From NCBI GenBank assembly GCA_015231795.1, contig JADGAX010000008.1, forward strand, positions 62,001 to 126,000: a DNA stretch of 64,000 bases, in the 5' to 3' direction. The notes under the pieces were generated by a model. The model saw only the letters and a program-made list of their open reading frames with translations, made no database searches and had not been told where the DNA came from. Positions 26,020-34,501 of the stretch are shown here, one piece after another (positions within the stretch are counted from its first letter, which is position 1; each line of letters begins with the position of its first letter). The position numbers and the translations under genes were made by a program. This DNA comes from Alphaproteobacteria bacterium. Its GTDB lineage: Bacteria > Pseudomonadota > Alphaproteobacteria > Rhodospirillales > WMHbin7.

Positions 26020-27264
26020 CTAAATCAGCAGCCCCGCCACGGCGCCGGTCATCAGACTGGCCAACGTGCCGGAGAGGATCGACTTCACGCCAAGCTCGAC
26101 GATCTCGGCCCGTCGCGTCGGGGCCAAAGCCCCCATGCCGCCGATCATGATGCCAAGACTTCCGAAATTGGCGAAACCGCACATACCGTATGTCATGAGG
26201 AGGCGCGAGCGCTCGTTCAAGGCCCCTTGGGGCAATTGGGACATTTTGAGGTAAGCCAGCAGTTCGTTCAACACCGTCTTGACCCCCATCAGTTCGGCGG
26301 CCACGAACACATCCTGGGCGGGAATTCCCATCAGCCAGACCAGCGGGATCATCGGCCAGGAGAAAATGCGTTCCAGCGTCACCGGCCTGCCCGCGAAATC
26401 GGGCAACAGATTCAAGGCCGCATTGCCCAGATAGACCAACCCGACCAGCACGATCAGCATCGCCGTGATGTTCAGCAGCAGTTGAATGCCGTCCTGGGTT
26501 CCTTTGGCGACGGCATCCATCGAACCGGCATACAGGGCTTCGGGGGCAAGTGCTTCGCTGGCGGTTTTTCCCGTGTCCGGCACCATGATCTTGCCCACCA
26601 TCACTGCGGCGGGAACGCTGATCAGCGAGGCGGTCAGCAGATGGCCGATGGGATCGGGAATGACGCCGTTCAGGAAGGTGGCGTAAAGCACCATCACGGT
26701 CCCGGCGATGGTAGCCATGCCGCAAGTCATGACCACGAACAATTCGCCCCGGCTTAAGCGTTCGAGATAGGGCCTGATCAGCAGCGGCGCTTCGACCATG
26801 CCCAGAAAGGCGTTGGCGGCGGCGCTGACGCCGACGGCGCCGCCCACTTTCATGCTCTTCTCAAGCAGGAAGGCAAAGCCGCGCACCACCAAGGGCAGGA
26901 TGCGCCAGTGATAGAGCAGCGCCGACAAGGCGCTCATCAGCAGCACCAGGGGCAAGGCCTGGAAGGCCAGCACGAAACTGGAGCCGGGGGCGCTCTCGGC
27001 AAAGGGCAGCGCCCCGCCGCCCAGAAAGCCGAACACGAACGAGGTTCCGGCCTGAGTGGCCCCTTGCAAGACGGCCACTATATTTCCAAGGACGGCAAAG
27101 GCTTCCTTGACGCCCGGAAATTTCAGCAACAAGGCGGCCAGGGCGATTTGCACGGCAAGGCCCGCCAGAACCAGACGCCATGAGACGAGGCGCTTGCCCT
27201 CGCTGAACATCCAGGCGACGGCCACCAAGCCCAGAAGCCCGACAATGCTTTGCAACTGTTCCAA
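26020..27264 (-). CDS. nupC: Concentrative nucleoside transporter (CNT/NupC family)
   Basis: About 414 residues from TTG 27264, which follows AGGGGAGGG at proper spacing; a GTG at 27294 is the alternative. Eight to ten transmembrane helices with CNT signatures GQGGTSFVFG-like (QAGTSFVFGFLGGG), SKVGGAVGVSAAANAFLGMVEAPLLI-like and MTYGMCGFANFGSLGIMIGG. It imports nucleosides with H+ or Na+ across the inner membrane. It is first in a likely operon with the GlcD-like oxidase and AsmA, a combination without obvious metabolic logic. Confidence 0.9.
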   Translation of the reverse strand: MEQLQSIVGLLGLVAVAWMFSEGKRLVSWRLVLAGLAVQIALAALLLKFPGVKEAFAVLGNIVAVLQGATQAGTSFVFGFLGGGALPFAESAPGSSFVLAFQALPLVLLMSALSALLYHWRILPLVVRGFAFLLEKSMKVGGAVGVSAAANAFLGMVEAPLLIRPYLERLSRGELFVVMTCGMATIAGTVMVLYATFLNGVIPDPIGHLLTASLISVPAAVMVGKIMVPDTGKTASEALAPEALYAGSMDAVAKGTQDGIQLLLNITAMLIVLVGLVYLGNAALNLLPDFAGRPVTLERIFSWPMIPLVWLMGIPAQDVFVAAELMGVKTVLNELLAYLKMSQLPQGALNERSRLLMTYGMCGFANFGSLGIMIGGMGALAPTRRAEIVELGVKSILSGTLASLMTGAVAGLLI

Positions 27265-27348
27265 GCGCCCTCCCCTTTCGTTTGAATCCGACACTACCCC
27301 CTGGGCTGGGGGCTGGCAACGGCTTGGCGTTTCACGTTAATCTAATGG

Positions 27349-28191
27349 ATGCGCGCCTTGGACCCCAGCCTGTTCAGCTTGCAACAGCCCACCAGCCAGA
27401 CCCTTCCCCTGGTGGTCGCCGTTCCGCATGCCGGGCGCGATTACGGGGAACGTTTTTCAAGCGGGACCGTGATCGGCTTGCCGCAATTGCGCGTCACCGA
27501 GGATGCCTTCGCCGATGAACTGGCGTCTCAGGCGCCAGCCCTGGGCATTCCCCTGCTGTGCGCCCTGTTTCCCCGCATCTGGCTGGATGTGAACCGGGAC
27601 GCAGGCGAAATCGATCCCTTGCTGACGCCGGACGCTAACGCCGAAGCCTCGTTCCTGGCCTCCAACAACGTGCGGGCCGGGCTGGGCGTGGTGCCCAGGC
27701 TGCTGACCGGCGGGCGGACGATCCACGCGGCCCAGCTGCCGATGGCCGAAATCAAGGCGCGGCTGTCCATGGCTTGGCGTCCCTATCACGACTGCTTGGC
27801 CGAATTGACCGAAACCACCAGACAGCATTTCGGAACCTGCCTTTTGATCGACTGTCACAGCATGCCCAGCGGGCGCGAGATCGATCCCATCGATATCTCG
27901 CTGGGCGACGGTTTCGGCGCCACCGCCGATCCATCCATCGTTGATGAAGCGGAACGGTTCTTCCTGGAACTGGGGCTGAACGTCTCTCGCAACCAGCCCT
28001 ATGCGGGCGGCTATACGACGCGCCATTACGGAAAACCCGAGACGGGGATTCACGCCCTGCAAATCGAGATCAGGCGCGGCCTTTACATGGACGAACGCAG
28101 CTTCGAACGCCAGCCGGGACTGGCGGAACTGACGACCCATCTGGGCGACTTGTTTGCCCGGATGGGTCGGATCGTTCACAGCCTCGCGTAA
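27349..28191 (+). CDS. N-formylglutamate amidohydrolase family protein
   Basis: 280 residues. Family signatures are VAVPHAGRDYGE, WLDVNRDAGEIDP, LLIDCHSMPSG and LQIEIRRGLYMDE, with the conserved His/Asp/Glu metal or catalytic residues expected for HutG-type enzymes. It hydrolyses N-formyl-L-glutamate or a related formyl amide in the cytoplasm. No histidine-utilisation genes are adjacent, so the physiological substrate may differ. The end overlaps the convergent chrA gene by 16 bases. Confidence 0.87.
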   Translation: MRALDPSLFSLQQPTSQTLPLVVAVPHAGRDYGERFSSGTVIGLPQLRVTEDAFADELASQAPALGIPLLCALFPRIWLDVNRDAGEIDPLLTPDANAEASFLASNNVRAGLGVVPRLLTGGRTIHAAQLPMAEIKARLSMAWRPYHDCLAELTETTRQHFGTCLLIDCHSMPSGREIDPIDISLGDGFGATADPSIVDEAERFFLELGLNVSRNQPYAGGYTTRHYGKPETGIHALQIEIRRGLYMDERSFERQPGLAELTTHLGDLFARMGRIVHSLA

Positions 28192-29537
28192 TATAAGACG
28201 GCCCCCAGAAGGGCGCTGGCCAACAACACTTTCAGCATGCCCATCTTGAATTTCAGCGTCGCCAGAATGGCCGCCGCCGAAAGAGCCAGCGCCAGCGCGT
28301 CCAGACTGGACAGGTCGGGAACCAGCAACTTCATGCCGAACATCCGCACTTCGTCCAGCTTGGCGAACAAGACATGCAGCGCGAACCAGACCGACAGGTT
28401 CAAGATGACGCCCACCACCGCCGCCGTGATCGCCGACAGGGCGGCATTCAGGCTTTGGTTGCCGCGCAGGGCTTCGATATAGGGCGCTCCCAGGAAGATC
28501 CAAAGAAAGCAGGGAACGAAGGTGACATAGGTGGTCACCACCGCGCCGATGGTTCCGGCCACCAAGGGATCAAGCGGCCCCGGATTGCGCCACGCGGCCA
28601 GGAAACCCACGAATTGCAGCACCATGATCAACGGTCCCGGCGTGGTTTCGGCCAAACCCAACCCATCCAGCATCTCGCCCGGTTGCAGCCAGCCGTAAGT
28701 GCCCACCGCCTGTTGGGCGACATAGGCCAGCACGGCGTAAGCGCCGCCGAAGGTCACCACCGCCATCTTGCTGAAGAAAATGCCCTCCTGGGTGAAGACA
28801 TGGCCAACCCCCAGAAATGCGGCGAAGAGGAGAAGGGGGGCCAGCCACAAGGTCAGCCAGACCGCCGATACTTTTAGCGCGCGGCCCGCCGACGGTTTGG
28901 TGTGGTCAAGGCTTCCCGCCAGAAAGGCGGCGTCGATCACCGCTTCGTCTTCTTTCTTGACGGCTTTCTTGGCTTGCACGAAGACGTGCGGCCACTTGCG
29001 CCCCCCCAAAAAGCCGATCAATCCGGCGCCTGCCACGATCAGGGGAAAGGGCAGATCCAGAAAGAAAATGGCGAAGAAGGCCAGACCGGCCAGACCGTAC
29101 ATGAAGCGGTTCTTGAGTGCGCGTTTGGCGATGCGCAGCAAGGCTTCCACCACCACGGCCAGCACGGCGGCCTTGATGCCGAAGAACAGGGCTTCGACCA
29201 CCGGCAATTCATGCAGCGTGGCGTACAGCACGCTCAAGCCCCACATCACGATGGCGCCGGGCAGCACGAACAAAATGCCCGCCGCCAAGCCGCCCGCCGT
29301 GCGATGCAAAAGCCATCCCATATAGGTGGCCAGTTGCTGGGCCTCGGGTCCCGGCAGCAGCATGCAATAATTCAGCGCATGCAAGAAACGGCTTTCGGAA
29401 ATCCACTTCTTCTCATCGACCAGCAGCCGGTGCATCAGGGCGATCTGTCCCGCCGGCCCTCCGAAGCCGATCAGTCCTATTTTCAGCCACAGGCGAAAGG
29501 CCTCGCCGAAGCTAACGCCTTTGTTCGTTTGTTCCAT
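28176..29537 (-). CDS. chrA: Chromate transporter, long-chain two-domain type
   Basis: 453 residues from the second of two adjacent ATGs; GAGG lies five bases before it. Two homologous CHR domains are visible: one starts with IGLIGFGGPAGQIALMHR, and the second has MAVVTFGGAYAVLAYVAQQAV and GLAETTPGPLIMVLQFVGF. An inner-membrane efflux transporter for chromate (CrO4 2-) in the CHR superfamily. It lies immediately downstream of the broken chrB-like gene, whose stop overlaps the chrA ribosome site. Loss of ChrB may alter chrA expression. Confidence 0.92.
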   Translation of the reverse strand: MEQTNKGVSFGEAFRLWLKIGLIGFGGPAGQIALMHRLLVDEKKWISESRFLHALNYCMLLPGPEAQQLATYMGWLLHRTAGGLAAGILFVLPGAIVMWGLSVLYATLHELPVVEALFFGIKAAVLAVVVEALLRIAKRALKNRFMYGLAGLAFFAIFFLDLPFPLIVAGAGLIGFLGGRKWPHVFVQAKKAVKKEDEAVIDAAFLAGSLDHTKPSAGRALKVSAVWLTLWLAPLLLFAAFLGVGHVFTQEGIFFSKMAVVTFGGAYAVLAYVAQQAVGTYGWLQPGEMLDGLGLAETTPGPLIMVLQFVGFLAAWRNPGPLDPLVAGTIGAVVTTYVTFVPCFLWIFLGAPYIEALRGNQSLNAALSAITAAVVGVILNLSVWFALHVLFAKLDEVRMFGMKLLVPDLSSLDALALALSAAAILATLKFKMGMLKVLLASALLGAVLYYARL

Positions 29538-29544
29538 CATGTCC

Positions 29545-29996
29545 TCACGCCGTCCAGCTATGGGTTTCAGTCTGGCAGCTTTTCAGCCAGGCGTAGAGTG
29601 AATCGTAGATGAACATGCCATGCCTAAGCATCTCGTGATCGTCTTCGAACAAGGCCGACAGGCCCAGCGAGATGGCCAGCAGGCCGGATGCCTGCGGAGC
29701 CAAGTCCAACCGATCCGTATCCGCGCCGCGCCGCGCACGATAACCGCCAGACGGCGCAACTGGGGCTGGGTCAGCTTGTAGCGTTCAAGAAAAATGTCGA
29801 AGCTGCAAAGCTCGCCCTGATGCGACAGGTCGGCGCCTGGAATGTCATAGGGAATGGCCTGTTCCTGTTCGGCGACCGTGAAAACCTGTTCCTTGGGGAC
29901 ATACAGGAATTCGGGCGCGTCGTCGATGAAGCGCGCAATCAGCCAAGGGCAGGCGATGCGGTCGATCTTGGGGCGTTCGCGGGTGATCCATTTCAT
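29545..29996 (-). pseudogene. chrB: chrB C-terminal-domain gene broken by a five-base tandem expansion
   Basis: From ATG 29996 the frame reads MKWITRERPKIDRIACPWLI and continues through FDIFLERYKLTQPQLRRLAVIVRGA, a good ChrB C-terminal (chromate resistance) domain. It then shifts at three tandem CCGCG units (plus-strand 29721-29735). Removing one unit restores DTDRLDLAPQASG...MLRHGMFIYDSLYAWLKSC to a TGA at 29545-29547, giving a normal-length protein that ends just before chrA. As sequenced, the frame instead ends at 29583 in an unrelated tail. It is either a slippage-prone contingency tract, a true pseudogene or a sequencing error. Confidence 0.8.
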
Positions 29997-30184
29997 GGCG
30001 GCATCCTTTGCGTTGTGGAAAGGATGCGGATCGGCCAATCATCCATGAATTCCGGCCAAGCCACACCCTCCCCGGTTTTGGGGCGAGTGCAGAACTTGGA
30101 CGATTCGCCAGATTGGGCGGGCCGTCTAACCGGGCGTCTGCGGCCCGGTTCTGAATAACTAGCTCTTTCCTATGTCGGAATCAA

Positions 30185-32095
30185 TCAGGAAGGATCGCCG
30201 ACCGTCGACGGATTTTCCTTCAGCGTGAAAATGAAATTGCTGCCGCCGCCGGGTTCGCTTTCGATCCAGATGTCGCCGCCATGCGCCTTGACGATGCGCT
30301 GGCAGAGGGCTAGGCCGATGCCGTAACCGGGAATGGACGCGCCCGCGTCGCGCTGGAACAGCTGAAAGACGCGCTCGCGCCTGTCTTCAGGAATGCCGAT
30401 GCCGTTGTCGCGCACCGAAACCTTGATCTCGCCCTTGCCTGGAAAAAAGTCGATGCGCACCCGAGGCGCGCGGTCGGGATGGCGGTATTTCAGCGCGTTC
30501 TCGATCAAGTTCTGGATCAGGCGCCTGATCAGTTCCCGATTGCATCGCACATTGGGCAGGTCGGCCCTGGCCGCCACGTCGATAGCCCCGCTGGCCGATG
30601 CGGCAAGGGGCTGCAGCATGTCCGCCGCTTCTATTGCAATCTCGGGAATGCTGGCGCTGGAATACGAATCGGCGGATTGATGGCCGACCCTGGAATAATC
30701 GAGCAGCCCCAGAATCATCGCGTCCATCTGCTGGGCGCCCGCGCGGATATGTTCAAGAAACTCGGCGCCTTCGCCGGTCAGGACATCCTTGAAGCGCCGA
30801 TCCAGCAATTGCGCGAAGCCGTTGATGTTGCGCATGGGGGCGCGCAGATCGTGCGAAATGGCATAGGCGAAACTCTCCAACTCCTTGTTCGAGCGGACCA
30901 GTTCGGCGGTTCTCGTTTCCACGCGTTGGGCCAAAGTTTCGCGCTCGCGGGCCAAATCCCTGGCCGCCAGATTCTTGGCGTGCAGGGCGCGAGCCAGGGA
31001 AACGGCCAACACGATCAAGGCCAGCACGAACAGCGTCAGCGTCAACAGGTGCCAGCGATAGGCCTCGAGAAGATCGGGCGGCTGGTTCAGAATGATTGAA
31101 CCCGGCTGCAGTTTCTTGCGGTCGTCCCACCCCCACTTGTCCAACTGCGTCCAATCATAGACATGGCGCATGCTGGCCGGATGAGTGACCGGCCTGTCCT
31201 GGCTGATGTCCTGAACCGCCTTGCCGACATTGCGCCCGACAACCTCGACGCTGAGTTGGTATCCGCCGACGACGCCGCTGCCCATCAGGCTTTCCCAATT
31301 GCTGAAGATGGGCGCATTCGCCGTCTCGGCGATGCGGCGCGCCGCCTCGAAGGGCGTCAACTGCGCGCCGCGACCATCCGAGAACATCAGCAGGTAATAG
31401 ATGATCGTTCCCGGCGGCAGTTTCGAGGTTCTGGCGATCGTTTCGTCAAGCGGCAAGTCGAACAGTTCATCGACCGGAAGGTTGGGGGCAACCTTGTCTT
31501 TGGCCTGCCTGAAATTATTCAGTCTCGTCCGACCCATCGCATTCGACTGCTCGACGATCACCGCGATGCGCTTGGCCTGGCTAAGGCGCAGCGCCTCGCT
31601 GAGCGAGGTTTCGTAATCGGTCTTGACCGTGATGCTGACGTCGCGCTCGGGCGACATGTTGATCGCCGCTACGTCCGTATCGGACAATTCAAGATAGATG
31701 ATGGGCGTTTCTTCGCCCAAAAGATCGCGGCTTGCCGCCGCCAGCGCCGCCGCCGGAAGCGCCCAAGCGATCACCGCGTCGAACCGTTGGTCCTTGTATT
31801 TCTTGGCGATTAGGGCGCGAACACCTTGCGCCGCCTGATCGGCGGGCAGGCGCGAGGCATCCAGAAATTCAAAATAGACGTTGCTCTGCCCGGCGCGGTA
31901 GCCAAGCACATGGTCCAACCCGCGCTCGAAAGCGGCCTGGGCGGGCAAATCCTTGTTGAAACTAGACAAGACCAGCAGATTCAACCGCTCCGGCGACGCA
32001 AGCGCCCCCCGCCCCGGGAACAAGGCAAGGCCGACCAGAAACGCAAACAGGCACACGCGTCCCCACATCCGCGAGGACAGACTGCAATCAGGCAT
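30185..32095 (-). CDS. Membrane sensor histidine kinase with periplasmic ABC-substrate-binding-like sensor domain
   Basis: 636 residues. A signal/anchor segment (VCLFAFLVGLALFPG) is followed by a periplasmic domain (~30-335) resembling the ABC_sub_bind family (LNLLVLSSFNKDLPAQAAFERG). A second transmembrane helix (LLTLTLFVLALIVLAVSLA) and a short coiled coil precede the HisKA H-box FAYAISHDLRAPMRNI and an HATPase domain with NLIENALKY, DNGIGIPEDRRERVF and GYGIGLALCQRIV. It autophosphorylates and signals to an unlinked response regulator; the ligand is unknown. It resembles phytochrome-type HisKA groups. An ATG eight codons in (MWGR) is an alternative start. Confidence 0.88.
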   Translation of the reverse strand: MPDCSLSSRMWGRVCLFAFLVGLALFPGRGALASPERLNLLVLSSFNKDLPAQAAFERGLDHVLGYRAGQSNVYFEFLDASRLPADQAAQGVRALIAKKYKDQRFDAVIAWALPAAALAAASRDLLGEETPIIYLELSDTDVAAINMSPERDVSITVKTDYETSLSEALRLSQAKRIAVIVEQSNAMGRTRLNNFRQAKDKVAPNLPVDELFDLPLDETIARTSKLPPGTIIYYLLMFSDGRGAQLTPFEAARRIAETANAPIFSNWESLMGSGVVGGYQLSVEVVGRNVGKAVQDISQDRPVTHPASMRHVYDWTQLDKWGWDDRKKLQPGSIILNQPPDLLEAYRWHLLTLTLFVLALIVLAVSLARALHAKNLAARDLARERETLAQRVETRTAELVRSNKELESFAYAISHDLRAPMRNINGFAQLLDRRFKDVLTGEGAEFLEHIRAGAQQMDAMILGLLDYSRVGHQSADSYSSASIPEIAIEAADMLQPLAASASGAIDVAARADLPNVRCNRELIRRLIQNLIENALKYRHPDRAPRVRIDFFPGKGEIKVSVRDNGIGIPEDRRERVFQLFQRDAGASIPGYGIGLALCQRIVKAHGGDIWIESEPGGGSNFIFTLKENPSTVGDPS

Positions 32096-32339
32096 TCTTT
32101 TGTTCCGTTCAGATGGAACTTATTTCGTAATATTAGCAAAAAATATAGGGATATGTATTTGCCGATACAACGTGGCAGCCCCGCAAAAACGCGGGGCTTT
32201 GCTGGGGGTGCATTTTAAATGCGCCAGCATCTCATTGAACCCATTGAATTTAGTGTTTTAAAAGCACGGAGCGTGTCTTAAGCGCTTGCGGAATCAACCA
32301 CCCTTTGCCAATCCAACTCCTTCGGCTATCATGCTTTGC

Positions 32340-32576
32340 ATGGCAACTAAGATCGAAACGACGGTCAGGACTGCGGCAGCCGATCTCGCCAAGGCGGGTT
32401 TGTCGGGCGGTCGACATGTCACCATGCTGATCCGCGACGCCGAGGATGAAGCGAAGCTCGCGGAGCTGAGCAAAGCCATTGCCGAGGGCGATAGCAGCGG
32501 CGAACCGGTCGAGGCCGCGCAGGTCTTCGCCGATCTGAAACGCCACCTGACGGCAAAGTCGCACAAGCTGTCTTAA
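32340..32576 (+). CDS. parD: ParD-like type II antitoxin
   Basis: 78 residues from ATG 32340 (MATKIETTVR); the frame is open further upstream, but this start gives the normal antitoxin length. The pattern, an N-terminal DNA-binding part and an acidic C-terminal EPVEAAQVFADLKRHL, fits short CopG/ParD-like antitoxins. The stop overlaps the toxin start by one base (TAATG), so synthesis is coupled. The pair sits at the edge of a repeat-rich intergenic island, a common setting for mobile TA modules. Confidence 0.72.
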   Translation: MATKIETTVRTAAADLAKAGLSGGRHVTMLIRDAEDEAKLAELSKAIAEGDSSGEPVEAAQVFADLKRHLTAKSHKLS

Positions 32577-32863
32577 TGGCTGGGGCATTTTTTCAGCCCG
32601 CAGCCCGGCGCGACCTTTTTGAAATTGCCGATTACATCGACAGCGACCGCCCTGGCCGGGGGATGGCCTTCGCCCAAGAGATCGAAACCGCCTGCAAATT
32701 GTGGGCAGGAATGCCTTTGGCCGGGCGCACGCGCGACGAAATCTCGCCAGGGCTGCGCAGCTTTCCCGTCGGACAATATATCGTTTTCTACCGCCCCATC
32801 GATGACGGCATCTTGATCATCCGCGTCCTGCACGGCATGCGTGATTTGAAGACGCTGCTTTAA
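32576..32863 (+). CDS. parE: ParE/RelE-superfamily toxin
   Basis: 95 residues. FFQPAARRDLFEIADYIDSDRPG, GRTRDEISPGLRSFPVGQYIVFYRP and the C-terminal IIRVLHGMRDL are signatures of ParE toxins (plasmid-stabilisation RelE fold). ParE inhibits DNA gyrase; the closely related RelE cleaves mRNA, and ParE is favoured by the RxxxxHGxRD ending. Coupled to the antitoxin gene by a one-base overlap. No sign of truncation. Confidence 0.88.
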   Translation: MAGAFFQPAARRDLFEIADYIDSDRPGRGMAFAQEIETACKLWAGMPLAGRTRDEISPGLRSFPVGQYIVFYRPIDDGILIIRVLHGMRDLKTLL

Positions 32864-32993
32864 ATGTCCAAGGCCGTTCTTTCAGATATGCCCGTAATGC
32901 GCTAAGATCGGCCCCTCGGCGGGCGCGTGGATATGGGGTCAGAGTTGATTTCTTGAGATAGAGATATGGTAGAGATATGGGGTCAAGAGATAT

Positions 32994-33059
32994 GGGGTCA
33001 GAGTTGATTTCTTTTGCGGCCCATGAAGCCGGGTAGGGAAAAAAATCGACTCTGACCCC
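32994..33059. repeat. 66-base palindromic repeat, copy 1
   Basis: Ends are inverted: GGGGTCAGAGTTGATTT at the left, AAATCGACTCTGACCCC at the right. The centre contains CCCATGAAGCCGGGTAGGG, shared with copy 2 with one change. A partial copy of the left end occurs at 32935-32954. REP/MITE-like; no coding content. Confidence 0.75.
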
Positions 33060-33225
33060 AATTTCTTGGTAGCATATTTTTTGGCGCAAGCTCTACACGT
33101 CCAGCAAATTTAAGACTTTAACTATCTAGTATCTAAATTGCTAAATATAAAATCGCCAACAATAACAAAGTGACTATAATTAATAGCCATCCCTACTATT
33201 TCAGGAAAAACGTTTGGGGGAAATT

Positions 33226-33290
33226 GGGGTCAGAGTCGATTTCATTTTCGCCCCATGAAGCTGGGTAGGGAAAAGATCGACTCTGCCCCC
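33226..33290. repeat. 66-base palindromic repeat, copy 2
   Basis: 65 bases in the same orientation as copy 1, with the same centre (CCCATGAAGCTGGGTAGGG) and ends GGGGTCAGAGTCGATTT and GATCGACTCTGCCCCC. About 166 bases of AT-rich DNA separate the copies. Confidence 0.75.
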
Positions 33291-33384
33291 ACAACCGACC
33301 CCACAACTCCAATTTCCCCCAATTTCCCCAATTTCCTGCTGGACCCCAATTTCCTGTTTCTGGGCAATCCATTGATTTTGAACA

Positions 33385-33478
33385 AAAAAAGGGGCCGCAG
33401 CGAACTGCGGCCCAAGTCTAGGGAGGAAACGTCCAAGAAAGCAGACAAGTCAGCGTCGTTGACGCTCAATTGCTGCAG
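33385..33478 (-). ncRNA. Candidate small regulatory RNA with own promoter and terminator
   Basis: Reading the minus strand: a sigma-70-like promoter lies just upstream. A transcript of about 94 bases would start near 33478. It has a first hairpin AGCGTC-AAC-GACGCT, an unpaired stretch with the anti-ribosome-site-like TTTCCTCCCT, and a final stem GGGCCGCAG-TTCG-CTGCGGCCC (33392-33413) followed by C and seven T: a textbook Rho-independent end. CCUCC-bearing small RNAs that pair with ribosome sites are known in alphaproteobacteria. I do not recognise the exact family. Confidence 0.6.
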
Positions 33479-33483
33479 TGCGA

Positions 33484-33512
33484 AATATAGCGATACAGAT
33501 GTTGCGGTGCAA
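33484..33512 (-). promoter_or_regulatory. Sigma-70-like promoter for the candidate small RNA
   Basis: On the minus strand TTGCAC (-35, at 33507-33512) and TATATT (-10, at 33484-33489) are separated by exactly 17 bases. Four of six and five of six bases match the general consensus. Confidence 0.5.
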
Positions 33513-33633
33513 GAGCATTTTTGCATAGCTGATAAACTCTTTTCCTCTCAGGCATCTATTGGAAAGCGCCGCCGGTCGCCTGCTTCTGGCCCGCACATTG
33601 CATCGGATATTGCGGATATCAGGAACCGCAAAC

Positions 33634-34497
33634 ATGTCAAAGCACTGCCGCCCCCTCTTCGCCCTTCCCGCCCTGTTTCTGGCTTTGCTGGTTTCGGCCC
33701 CGGCGGCCGCCCAAAATGACCCATTTGCCTTGTGCAGCACCCAAGTTGCCAGGGCCGAGGCCGAGGCAGGCATCCCAAAAGGCCTGCTGGCCGCCATTTC
33801 AGCCGTCGAGTCCGGACGCTGGGACAAGGAACGCCGCGCCGCCCTGGCCTGGCCCTGGACGGTGACATCGGGCAGCAATGGGCAATTTTTCGCTAGCAAG
33901 GCGGAAGCGATTGCCGAGGTCCGACGCATGAAGGCGCAAGGCATTCGCAACATCGACGTCGGTTGCATGCAGATCAACCTGCATTTCCACGCCGAAGCTT
34001 TCGATTCCCTGGACGAGGCCTTCGATCCCGCCACCAACGCCAGCTATGCCGCCCGCTTCCTGGGGTCGCTTTACCAGACCCATCAAGATTGGATGACGGC
34101 GGCCAGCCACTACCACTCGGCCACGCCCGAACTGGGGGCGCGCTACCGGGCCAAGGTTCTGGCCGCCTGGAACGGCGAAGCGGCTCCGAGCGGCCCCATC
34201 GCCCAGGAAACGCTTCAAACGGCTGACTGGACCCTGGTTCGCCCGGCATTCGCCAAGCCTGCCGACGGCGCCACGGCCAAACTGGCTTCGGCGCCCGCCA
34301 TCCAGCCCAGACCGCAAATCACCGCGCCCAGCGCCGCCAACGCCAACCGTCAGCCCGCCAAAGTCCAGGCGGTCGCCCATATCGCCACGCCCCCCAGCGA
34401 GGCGGCCAGACAGGAAGCCAGGAACTTCGCCAATGCCTGGCGCGAGGCAAGGCTGGCCGAATACAAGAACCGCAAGACGGCCAGGGGCGGCGTTTGA
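33634..34497 (+). CDS. Exported lytic transglycosylase-like protein
   Basis: 287 residues from ATG 33634 (CAGGAA ribosome site eight bases upstream; the frame is open earlier, but the signal peptide starts here). Signal peptide 1-26 (ALPALFLALLVSAPAAA). The SLT-type lysozyme fold has catalytic Glu59 in ISAVESGRW and a later VGCMQINLHFH. The C-terminal third is a Pro/Ala-rich tail. It cleaves peptidoglycan in the periplasm, probably to make room for an envelope structure. The end is 4 bases from the convergent DedA gene. Confidence 0.85.
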   Translation: MSKHCRPLFALPALFLALLVSAPAAAQNDPFALCSTQVARAEAEAGIPKGLLAAISAVESGRWDKERRAALAWPWTVTSGSNGQFFASKAEAIAEVRRMKAQGIRNIDVGCMQINLHFHAEAFDSLDEAFDPATNASYAARFLGSLYQTHQDWMTAASHYHSATPELGARYRAKVLAAWNGEAAPSGPIAQETLQTADWTLVRPAFAKPADGATAKLASAPAIQPRPQITAPSAANANRQPAKVQAVAHIATPPSEAARQEARNFANAWREARLAEYKNRKTARGGV

Positions 34498-34501
34498 TTT
34501 T

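Larger units (their letters stand above)
32864..33633. other. 770-base repeat-rich intergenic island
   Basis: No convincing protein gene. From left to right: a 25-base direct repeat (32930-32954 and 32989-33013), two copies of a 66-base palindromic unit, an AT-rich patch (about 33100-33215) between them, short tandem CCAATTTCC units (33310-33355), and a minus-strand promoter and terminator pair that delimit a candidate small RNA (33385-33478). Frames across this stretch lack family signatures and cross the hairpins. Confidence 0.7.

Noticed and set aside
26009-26725. N-terminal extension of the GlcD-like oxidase frame
   Set aside because: It runs inside the CNT transporter gene and encodes Arg/Gly-rich shadow sequence; ATG 26008 has a good ribosome site.
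30128-30150. AACCGGGC/GCCCGGTT hairpin after the sensor kinase as a terminator
   Set aside because: The stem is good but no T run follows on the minus strand; left unassigned.
32177-32198. AGCCCCGC/GCGGGGCT hairpin as a terminator
   Set aside because: It lies upstream of both flanking genes, with only three T after it; no transcript needs ending there.
32210-32222. GCATTTTAAATGC palindrome as ParD operator
   Set aside because: It lies about 120 bases before the antitoxin start and is short and AT-rich, so chance is likely.
33242-33526. A 94-residue minus-strand frame starting MQKCSC
   Set aside because: It runs across the promoter and terminator of the candidate small RNA into a repeat; no ribosome site.
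33255-33719. A 154-residue plus-strand frame over the repeat island
   Set aside because: It crosses a palindromic repeat and the small-RNA hairpin, lacks any family signature, and overlaps the signal peptide of the transglycosylase.
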